From Leguminivora glycinivorella (taxonomy: Eukaryota; Arthropoda; Insecta; Lepidoptera; Tortricidae), in contig NC_062975.1 in the NCBI RefSeq assembly GCF_023078275.1, forward strand, positions 15,847,141 to 15,911,140: a stretch of 64,000 bases of DNA, written 5' to 3'. The notes beneath the pieces were generated by a model. That model had not been told where the DNA came from. It was given only the letters and a program-made list of their open reading frames with translations, and did not search any database. This document shows, piece by piece, positions 31,501-43,500 of this stretch; position 1 is the stretch's first letter; each line of letters begins with the position of its first letter. Made by a program: the position numbers and the translations under genes.

Positions 31501-34500
31501 TTAGCAGGCGATATCAGTATATCGTCGCGTCAATCAGATCGTAGGCCTACCGCTTAGTCCCGAGGCCTGAAGTGCAGAAGTGACCTGGACATCTATCAGA
31601 CCACGAGTAGGTACTGAGTGTATAGTTGTGAATACTAAGATAATCTGTGAAGTTTAAGCTAGTTTGTTATCCTCAAACACAACTCACCTCGAGAAAAGTG
31701 TCGTAATCGGAGCAGGGGAACGCAGGGAAGTGGCACTTAGGTGACACAGAGTCGGTGAAGAATTTGTACGCCCGCCGGTGGTTGCACAGCGAGCGGCCTT
31801 CCACCGACGCCGCCGCCCACGGCAGCACCAGGTCCGAGACTGCTCCCACGAACCTGGACACAATAAATTTTACTGTTGGGAAGCCTATTGGGCAACCCTT
31901 GTGAGTTTAGTGGAAACAATAAAGGGTAGGTCATTTGAAACTTTGAAATTGACCATTCTAACAGAAACAACTGTCAGATTGGAGATTACAATCAAGAGAT
32001 GACCATATGACGTAGCCTAATGAATGATGGGCCTAAAGATACATTGTAACTAAACCGTGTATCAAACATACCTACACCTATACCTGCGTACCTTCACGTC
32101 AGGGCGCTTCTTCTTACAAGTATATTCATTTATTCATAAAATTAACAATTTTACATGTCAAAGTTAAAGTTAAATTATCATAATAGTACCTCGCAACATG
32201 CGCGTATGTACATGCCTATTCGTTGAAGTTGTTGGGTCTCTCGATTGAAGTGCAGGACTTTACGAAGGAGCGTCTCATAACAATGAAACTGGTGGAGTTG
32301 TTTGAATCATATTCTCTGTCTCTAATAGGAAACTTATGATTTTACAAATTGGAGCTAAGGCTTTTATGGTCTTACAAGTTGGAACAGCCATGCTGCACCC
32401 GTCCTCCGTTAGGGTAGAAGTCCACGTGGCCGAGCGGCTGCGCTGCTCCAAGCCCGCCCAGGATCAGGGTCTCCCCGTTAGAGTGGATGACGTCCACAAA
32501 GGCAGCGTCGCCACGGTCCAGCCTCGCTCGCGGGTCTTGGAACTCGAAGAGCGGGCCGGCCGGATCTAGACCTGGGTTTATATAGCAGAGGATTAGAAAA
32601 TTGATTTCATGATTAAGTAGGTAAAATAACTGCAAAATACCTACGCGGTAAGAAAAGGGAATGAGCTGATTAATTTCTTTAAACTGTAGTATCTTTATGA
32701 TCAGCTGATCGCGGAAGAGTTGGGACATTTCTAGAGCATTGAACCTGCCGCTAGTTGTGTTTACCTGTAATCGACTGATATTCCGCAATTCTGATCCCGC
32801 GAAACCGGCCACGTGGGCGCCCAGGCTGAAGCCAATCAAGTGCACATCTTCAAACCGCAGGTCAATGTGCTTGGCGAACCCTGCATATAGAGAAATAAAC
32901 AAATAAGTTAGTAAACAGCAAAGACATATATCCGTATAGACAGCATAAAGTCTAAGAAAAAAACGTACCTCAGTACCATACAGAAAAAGGTACGTTGTCC
33001 TAGATGGCATTACACCTTTGGGGTACGCTCAGCTAGATGGCGCTAATATTAATATTTGACATTTTAAAACATATCAAGCTAAGAATATGGGCCAAATTGT
33101 CAAAACTGAGTTTCAAAAGTTTTAAGCCTGTGTCAAGAGATGGCAGTCTATGCAATGTGATTACACATTTTACTTTGACAGTAACTCTCTATAATACTCG
33201 ATCCTCTTTGGTAAACAGAGAGCCGTCACGGTCAATTGGCGAATGACAGTAACATTTTTAGTATCATTGTTTATGTACCTTCGTAGGGCCAGTTGCATCA
33301 ACGACATTTGACAGACACATCATCGTCACGCAGCAGAGGTCTATGGAACTTCGCATACAATAAAATTTAACGAATGCTTTAACGGTGACAGACGGTTTGG
33401 TGCAACCGGTTCCTTAGTCTTGTAGGTTTAGTAATTGATTTTTCGAGTCTTACCTTGGAGCAGCATGGCTAGCTGCTTGCCCACGAGCCTGGTGTTGGCG
33501 GCGGCGCGGAGGTAGTTTGGCATCGTGGCTCCGCCTTCCCAGTCTACGCAGACGACGTTGCATTCTTCCTGTAATAGTACAAAAAAAAAATTAGAAACAT
33601 GTGAGGATTTCAGTCCAGGAACTCCAGGATATATTGCACATTGAAAAGGACTACCTAATCTGATATTGTCACCAACGTTTTTCCAGTCTTTTCCCAAGCC
33701 GTGCACGATGCCTTCTGATATTTGTGTTGTGGCTGACCCCAATCTGCCAATATGCTCCTGACACTGTCCCCAGACACCCAGCCCCAAGCTGCTGACGCCA
33801 CCGTGCCACCCGATACACCGAGACACTCACCACAGCCATAAGTGCAGACCGCATCTCGTACACCCACACGTTATCACAATTTGAGCCGAAACCATGTACG
33901 ATGATACGCGTGGGCCGAGCAGCATCGAAGGCGCGCGCCGCCCAGCCCCAAGCTGCTGACATGTTGCTAGCTGACACCGCCAGCAGTGGTTGATCGCCTC
34001 TGTAAACACATTTATAATATTTAATTTAAAAAATCTTTGAATAGGTACTAAACAAATTCAACTACCTACGGTCTACCTAGCTTTAAGACGTTTGCCGCTG
34101 CCGTCACTGGAATGGGTAAAGACAGCCCATAATGATCTGAATGATTCTTTAGTCTTGCATTGTCTGTGACCACGATTTCGGTCTACATTTATCTTCTACG
34201 AGTGCCTTCCGGTGCCAGATCGTCACTCAAGGATCTCTAAGCCATGAAGAGCGGCAACGATGATTGATGTTTAAATTTATTTAATTTACCTGCTGACGGT
34301 GGAGTAGAGTAGGAAGTGCGTGCCGACTTCATGCGGCGGGCTGGGCAGCGTCTCGAGGTAGGCGAATGGACCCGAGTCCTCGAAGCAGCCAAACTCGCCG
34401 TAGCACACGCTGCCTTGCGACCTTTTGCTCCTGTAAAGAAATGTTTTAATATAAGCATATTTTAATAAGTGTGATATTTTCAAATTTCCTTACACTCAAC

Positions 34501-37500
34501 AGAAAAGCAAAAGCAAATCAAAAGCAAATCTTCGTAATTTTTACATTCATCCCAAAAGATTATTTCACGGATGATGACATTGATGACTAACGGGGTGATT
34601 AAATCATATGTATATTTTTTTGTGAAGTAAAAAATTAATAAAGTTTTTGGTTAATTATGTGCAGCCCAAATATTTTTAAGAAGGATCGTGTTCTGTATTT
34701 TCATTTTACACACTATGTAATTTCTAAGAGGAAGAAACAGTAACCTAAATTAACTGTAACTATAATTTATTGGGAAAAGGTGTCCAGGCACAAAATAAAG
34801 ATCTTTCAACTTGCGTCATCCGACGTGTTTGTTTAGGTAACTTATCTTTAAAGTTTTATGTTGTTTTTGTAACTGTCATGGTTGTCATGTCTTTGTGAGT
34901 ACAATACCTAGTACATGCACGTTATTTGAATATTCATTTGCTTTGATCGAGTAGAAGGTCAAAAACTTACTGTAAACAATAAGGAGGTATCACAAATGTT
35001 TGTTATTTTATTTTTAATTTGACAGGTATAGGTTAGCAGACAACTGACTTGACTTTTAAATTTATGGTAAGTAATTCGGAAAATCATTCACGACATGCTA
35101 TACATAGGCTAAATAATGAGCTGTCTATCTAGAATCTAGACAGACAGCTTATTAGCTACCTAGATTCTAGATTGTCCTTGAGGCTTCTATTGGGTATTTC
35201 AAGTTAGTGATGTTTAAATTGGTAAGTAATTAAGTATTACTCGTAACAAAACGCAAAACCTGAGAGTGGCGATAAATTAAAACACGACCGAGGGGAATGT
35301 TTTAAATCGATATGAGTTACGAATTCCCTTTTCGCATGAGTACCTATCGTTCACGTTTTACAGTACAATATCTGGGCGACCAAGCTTCGCTCGGTTCTGT
35401 TTCGTATCCTTGACATGTGTCGCCATCTAGTTCAAAAATGAATAGTACCTACATCGAGCGAAAGAATTCTCAGCCTTAACAACACAACTACTCCACACGA
35501 GATGGCGCGCATTTCGCCACAAAAACTCAAATAGTGTATTTTTCTATTAGTTTTAGCTTTGACCTGTGTCGCCATCTAGTGTTTGCAATAAATAGTACTT
35601 ACATCGACCGAAAGAATTCTGTCTCAACAGTACAACTACTGCACACGAGATGGCGCGCGAAAAAACTCGAAAATTCGCGTTTTCCGGGACCTAAGGATAA
35701 GTTAGACCGATTTTTCACCCCAAAAACCCCCACATAACAAATTTCAGCGAAATCGTTAGAGCGGTTTCCGAGATCGTCAGTGTAAATAAATATATAAATA
35801 AATAAATAAATAAATAAATATACAAGAATTGCTCGTTTAAAAGTTAATAAGGTAGGTAAGGTAATGTACCTAGTGCGAAAAAAAAGTTAGCTAACACGAG
35901 TATAACAGAACAATTATTCCATTGCAGGTACCAGTAGTGGAAGTGATAATATACCTACAGAAAAAAGTTATAATACCTATTTACCTACCTAGTGGGTAGT
36001 CACGGCGCAAACTCACCTCGTTTCTCACAGATCGTTAATTAGGTGTTAGAAAAAACGAAAACTATCAGAGAACTACCTCGTTATTGTTGTATTGTCTTTA
36101 TTGTCAAACATAAGTTGCGCAAGTCATGTGAGCAAACACAATTTCCGTGACGAGAGGATTGTCGATTTAATTGTACACTTACCATTGATATTCTCGTACA
36201 GCTGTATGTACCTATTCGCTTGAGACTAATTCACTTTCTGGTCTTACCACAGACACGTCGCGACAGCAATTCGTCCGCAAGATAGACTTACTAGACTAGC
36301 CCTTAAAATAGCAAAGGGACATAGGAGGCATCCGTAACCTTTGACCATATTTTTTAAGAGGATGATCAGCGTTGTTGAACGCTTGACCTCACGCCCATCC
36401 ACTTTTGTTTTTTACCAATTTAAGGGCTTGAGACCACAATAGAAAGTAGGCTAACCCTTTACGCTTAAACCGTTGAACCGATTTAAATGAAATTCGGTAT
36501 GGAGATAGTTTGAAGCCGGGAAAAGAAAACGTAGTTTTTGTGAATCGTCATCATTTGCATGCAGATAAACTATTTGCTTACTCTCTAGTGTAAAGTCAAG
36601 GTAAGGCTACTTGCAGTCGCAGGCGCATATCGTGGTGAATTAATGAATTTGCGCGATAGAAAGTGCTGTGGCGGAACGGTGAAAGTAATGCTTATTCGGC
36701 TTTAATTGTCTTTTTTATATCTGGGACTGTTTATTGATGGTCGTTTTAATTATTAACCTCATTCGTTTGATTATTGATCACTTAAGTGATTTGACTAGGT
36801 AATAGTATTGCTAGTAAGAAATACTTATTTCGATAGATATCGATCGTTTTAAGAATTGACTATAAGTAATGGTTGGAAGGAGGGTCACTATAACATTGTA
36901 TTTATGTGATGGTATTGATGATGATGATAGTAACTTCATTTTGTTCATATAGACGCCATACAAATATAATTTGGCCCGACTGCGACTCTTGCTCTATTGC
37001 GCTCTTGGTTTGAAATGCTTGCGTGACATGTAGAACTCGTCCGACACGACACAGAACAGCGACATCTAGTGACGATTTAGAAAACTCACCTTCTTCTGAT
37101 TCTCGACTGATTGGATAAACTCTTACCGTGTTCTGGCTCTCTTCTGCTGCCGTATTTTCATCGAGGCGCGGACGGCGGCAAGAATCTGCGTAATGACGTT
37201 CATCTTGTGCGGCTTGTGCCTCCTCGGTCGGAGTCAGCGCGGAACAGCGACATCTCTCGACTGATTGGGTAAACTCGGTGAGAGTTTGTTCTAGCTCTCT
37301 TCTGTTCCCATATCTCCATCGAGGCGCGAACGGCGGCAAGAATCTGCATCGTGACGTTCGTTTTGTGCCTCCTCGGTCGGAGTCAGCGCGGAACAGCGAC
37401 ATCTCTCGACCGATTGGGTAAACTCTCACCATGTTCTAGCTCTCTTCTGTTCCCATATCTCCATCGAGGTGGCTTGTGCCGTTTCGTTCGTTGATCGGTT

Positions 37501-40500
37501 CAATCGGCAAGAGATCTGCGTCGTCAGACGTTCGTCTTGTGCCTCCTCGGTCGCTCTCGGTCGGTCAGCGCGGAACAACTAAATGAGCGACATTCTCTCG
37601 ACTGATTGGGTAAACTCTCACCTTGTTCTAGCTCTCTTCTGTTCCCATATCTTCATCGAGGCGCGGACGGCGGCAAGCATTTCCGCATCGTGGCGTTCGT
37701 CCAGCGACTCCTCGGTCGGGGTGGCGAGACGCCCGGCACCGCGCCATGACTCCAATTCCGCATCTACAAATAAATATTACCTTATTTTAATATCCAATTT
37801 CAAAATTTTATTTATTTCTTTAATCTTTATTGCACAAAAAAATAAAGTACAAATGGCGGACTTAATGCCACAGAGCATTCTCTACCAGTCCAGAAAGATT
37901 AAGTAGGTGCAGTGTCTTAAATAAAAAGAAGGAAAAGGAAACTGTAACATGACTAAACTATGGATGAATGAATATTATAATATTATTAACTAATTACATT
38001 GATATACCTAAATATACCCTAGTCTTACCCACTTTATGCTACACTAGCTTTTGCCCGCGGCTTCGCTCGTGTTAATTAGAAAATTGCGGAATGCACCATA
38101 CAAATTTTCGCCCCCCATTTTAAGGAAGCGGGGTGTTAGAAAGAGGCAAAGTAGCCTATGTCACTCTTCATCCCTTCAACGGTTTGCCATAAAAGACGGA
38201 CAAACACACACTTTCCCATTTATAATAATTATATTATAGTATTAATAAGTTACTAACAACAGATCTTTCACTTGTCCACAAAACGACAAATACCTACGCT
38301 TTATTTCACTAATTACTAATAAGTTACTACGTACCTAAAACTCCGAAGAATAGTAGGTACGTGCCATGCGACTACACAGGCGGGTGCGTGGCGCCCCTCA
38401 GCCACTTGTTACCTCGAGCCAACAGATAGCGGGTAGGTACTTAACGCGCGACCGCCAGGGAGTGACGTAGGCGGCCTACGTCACTCGCTACGGTAGGCCT
38501 GATCCGACCCCATTATATCATATCACAAAAAACGCGATGTAGGAAATGAGCGTTCAACGTACAGCGACATCTATCGGCAAATTAAGTAAACTAATGTGCG
38601 CGAGCTTAGGAAGATGATCTTTATGTGATAATTATTTATTGCGTGTACACCGATTTTAAAGGTCCACAGAGGTACACATAATTCAGTGTAAAATGTTTAA
38701 GGTACGTAAATATATGTTTAAGGTAGGTGTACTTTTATTTCCGGTGAAAACAAATTTCGTAGTTTTTTTTATGGGCATGTGTTTTGTTTGTTTTAGAATG
38801 CCACGAAAACCCAAGAAGAAATATTGTTATTGAATAAATTAATATGATGATAATTACTGAAAAAATACCAGGATGAATTCTTAGTAAAATTGCTAAGAAA
38901 GGTGAGTTCATGTATTATATTATTTAAGTCTGGGAAACAAGTTTTGTCACTACTTATCCTATGGTAACAACCAAATATACTTTAGAAACAGGTATAATCG
39001 TATTGTTGTTATCAACCAACAAATTATACTATAGTTCAATATTACTGTATAGTCATTCATATTCATCATTCACTTATCTTTGATCTTCATATTCTTCATT
39101 CAACTGTAGGTAATTAATTTGATTAGCTGGTCATCGTTACAAATCTTTTGTGATATTAATTCAATGTCTACTAGGGCTTGCAATATCGGACGATTTTCAA
39201 TTCCGGAACTGGTTTTCGAGATTGGACTTCAATTCCGGAATTCCGGAACTAGTTCCGGAATTGAACAATTTTTTTTGGTTTGGTTTTCTGGTGGGTTTTT
39301 GATGAAATAATACAATTTTAAATTGAAATTTACTATAAATCGACGTTTAAGACAATAACTCCATACCTGAAAGGCATATAACACTGAAATTTTCATTTTA
39401 GTAATTTTACAGGAAAGCCCATTTTGTGTCAAAATCGGTCTTGCTAGAACTACTACAGTTAACGATACAAACGAGGTTTTAGTGCCAGTTTTTTTATAGT
39501 GGTCAACGTTAAAGGTATTTTTTTATCCATTGACCATCGAAATAATATAAAAGTAATAATTTACAAGAATGGCATAACGTCTTGTTCACATAACTGTAAT
39601 AAAAGAAATATTGAATTACCTTTATCAGACTCGAGTATTGACAAAAGATATCCAAGCTAGCCCAAAAAGACAGATTTTATGATTTATTCCTATTTATTTA
39701 TTTATTTACGACCGGTCTGGCGCAGTCGGTAGTGACCCTGCATGCTACGCCGCGGTCCCGGGTTCGAATCCCGGTAAGGGCATTTATTTGTGTGATAATT
39801 ATTTATATATTATATATATCGTTGTCTGAGTACCCACAACACAAGCCTTCTTGAGCTTACCGTGGGACTCAGTCAATTTGTGTAAGAATGTCCTATAATA
39901 TTTATTTGTATGTCTTTCCCATAATATTTATTATTATTATTATTATTCCTAGGTACCTGTATGTACACCTTAATTTTTTGTAAAAAAATAAATCATTCTT
40001 TTCATATTCATCATTTTCCATACATTTGCTTCTCAAATCTTTTGATTTTGCGGTAAGTGGCACTTAGATAGAGTTTAGTAAAATATGCACACGTCGTTGT
40101 GAAAAGTGTATTAAGTAAAGTAACTACGACGTTATGCTTGTGAATGAATGTAATACCAAATACTACGATTTGCGTCTGAACTTAAGACTTTATGCCTAAA
40201 ATCATCATATCAGCCTTTTATCGCCCACTGCTGAGCATAGGCCTCTCTAAAATATTCAGTGCTATGAGAAAAGAAGTAAAACTTCGGGTTTATGCCGCTT
40301 TAATACCGATTAATTTAGATTATTATACTGAAATTTAAGTTCGATCTACTAAATTGAGCATAAATAACGCTAATAAAATAAGAATATACTTACCTAATGT
40401 TATTTATTTATATTTAATTGTCCTTCAGTATTTGAGCATAACACTCAACTCCCGGCTAGTAATTTTAAATTATCACAAAACACAACTTTCTACAACAAAT

Positions 40501-43500
40501 ATTTACTTTAAACTGATTATATATTTCAGTTATTAGCTAAAACAATTGAGAGCAAAACCAGAAAGTGATAATGGTTTAATATTAGCGGGTTAAAACTACA
40601 CTATCTCGCTCTAAATAGCCCTGGATGCAACCTTTTGGTCATAAAATAGACACTACCTGAATCCGAGCAGTTTCTAACTTAATGAATTTACCTATCTTTT
40701 AAAGACGCGGTGGTAGTTTTGTAAAATAATCAAGCTGATATTACACGTTTTCGTCCAAAAATATATCTTTGTCAATTCCGGAATTTTCGAGATTATGTGT
40801 TTCAATTCCGGAACTGTAATATAATGTCTACTAAGCTATATAATCGACAAAAAGAATATTTATTTGTTATACAAGGGGGCAAAGTTGTATTTTAATGCCG
40901 AGTGTGGAATTGAAAAACGAGCAAGTGAAAGGATTCTATAGTTGAAGAATAGAATCCTGAACTTGCGAGAGTTGCGAGTTTTTTAACACACGAGAAAAAA
41001 TACATTTGCACCCGAGTGTAACACAAAACTTTTCCCCTCACTATAGTGAGGAAACTAGAACGCAAAAAATGCGTTTATCACTGCTTCCAGTAGTTCCACA
41101 GGTGGTAAATCATCTTTATTACTAGATACTAGATTCACCTACTTTTATCAATTTTAAAGCAGTTAGTTTGACTTTATTCATGGTCAAATTACTTTACCCA
41201 CTAGTGGATAAAATGCGTTTTTACCCGCTGGTATTAAAGGACAAAACACGTGTTTCCGAGCCAGTGAGGGGAACACAGATAAGTATTTATTGGTTTAATA
41301 AAACATGAAAATGGGATTGTCAATTGTTGAAAGCACACGTTGCTTGATCCACGTCAATAAAAGACTAGATGAGCGGGGTGTGAATGTATAAATTACACTG
41401 TGAGTATTTTTCTATGTCACTTTTCCTAAAACCTTTCTGAAAACCAGTTCACAATGATCAAGGAATTTCTAGAAAGTTTGGAAGATCCAAACAGACCACT
41501 TTTTGGTCCAAACTATTGGCTTCTAAATAAAATCGGGATGCTCTTACCCAAAAACCGGATGGATAGAATTTGGAAAATAATCATACACGAGATTGCAACG
41601 TTTTTCGTATTTACCCAATACATGGAACTCTTTGTAATAGGATCAGACTTAGATCTCGTTTTGATGAATTTGAAAATATCTATGTTAAGCACCGTTTGTG
41701 TGATTAAAGCGAATACCTACATGTGTATTTTGGCAAGAGAATTGGCGTCAAATCATTGAATTGATTACATAACTGAAGCTGATAAGTTTGAAAGGGATAA
41801 TCATAATACACAATGGCCGCGACGCCGCGAGATAGATGACACGTTTTGTTAATTGTATTAATGACATAAGGACAGGTAGTCTATCTCATTTCATTTAGGC
41901 ATTAAAGGAAATATAATCAACACATACACGAGATATTGTCGTCGTGTAACTTATTTCTACTGGGTGTTGGTATTTACTACCATTACTACTCGTACACCAT
42001 TAATGAAGTATTTTTCATCGGAGAATTTTCATCTGATATTATAAATAATTTGCTGTAATATGTTTAATTTTTGTTATTTTTTAATAGTTTTACTCTACAT
42101 TTCGCGGCGAAAATAATAATGTAATATTACTGAGAAGGTGTATTGTGAAGGTGTATTCCGTGTGGTGACGGGTTAAGAATTTCACCACCCCCTTTCTTCC
42201 CGTATAGGTGTAGTAGAAGTCGACTGTGGGATATGGGTTAAATTGAAGTGTGGCGTAGGCGAGAGGCTGGCAACCTGTCACTGTAATGTCACAATTTGGA
42301 TTTCTTTCAACCCCTTTTTAAAAATCCAATATGTTTCTTATTTCTCTCAAAACTATAGAGTCGGGCCAAGATGTGTTGGCATTGGCAACGATTTTGATAG
42401 CCCTGCCTCTGCTAGGCTTAATTAAGTAAATGTTTGACGTTTTCATGTTAGGTAGGTACATTACGATACAAGTGCGAAAATGATTTTTGCACACTAGTGC
42501 ACTACAAAAAGCACTATTTGTAGGTACTGAGAAATAACTTTTGCACCGGCGAGGCTGTCAAAATCGTTGCCAACTTATCTTGGTGGGTTAACCCTCCATT
42601 TTCGTTGGTGCAAGTGGCTCTAAGAAATTCACTAGCTACCTATTTTTAAAAGTGGGAAAGCTTAATAACCGGGTTATCTTAGGCGCCAGTACCTTATTAT
42701 GTAACAGACTATTTCGGTTTTTAGGGTTCCGTAGTCAACTAGGAACCCTTATAGTTTCGCCATGTCTGTCTGTCCGTCCGTCCGTCCGTCCGCGGATAAT
42801 CTCAGTAACCGTAAGCACTAGAAAGCTGAAATTTGGTACCAATATGTATATCAATCACGCCAACAAAGTGCAAAAATAAAAAATGGAAAAAAATATTTTA
42901 TTAGGGTACCGCCCCTTACATGTAAAGTGGGGGCTGATATTTTTTTTATTTCATTCCAACCCCAACGTGTGATATATTGTTGGATAGGTATTTAAAAATG
43001 AATTTTAAGGGTTTACTAAGATCGCGTTTTGATAATATTAATATTTTCGGAAATAATCGCTCTTAAAGGAAAATAAAGTGCGTCCCCCCCCTCTAACTTT
43101 TGAACCATAAGTTTAAAAAATATGAAAAAAATCACAAAAGTAGAACTTTATAAAAACTTTCTAGGAAAATTGTTTTGAACTTGATAGGTTCAGTAGTTTT
43201 TGAGTAAAATACGGAAAACTACGGAACCCTACACTGAGCGTGGCCCGACACGCTCTTGGCCGGTTTTTCTTTTATGCCGCCTTTCTATAGTGGCGCTTGC
43301 CATACTATACCGTATATCAATTCACTATCGGCGTGAGCCACAGACCAACCCCTATAGACATCTATTACAAGACGACTCGCGGTGGCCAGCCTTCCTAGTA
43401 TTTGCACTGATATAAGCGCGGGCGCTCGCCGTGCCCGATCAGTATCGACCAAGTAACAGACCCGAAAGCAGCGCGTGTTTTTCGCACAAAAAAATTGGAA

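Noticed and set aside
33428..33826. 132-codon minus ORF as a separate gene
   Set aside because: It joins a real lipase exon to the decayed exon 4 copy across an intron with a clear acceptor.
36902..37432. 176-codon minus-strand ORF
   Set aside because: An accidental frame through tandem copies of lipase exon 2 in a frame different from the exon.
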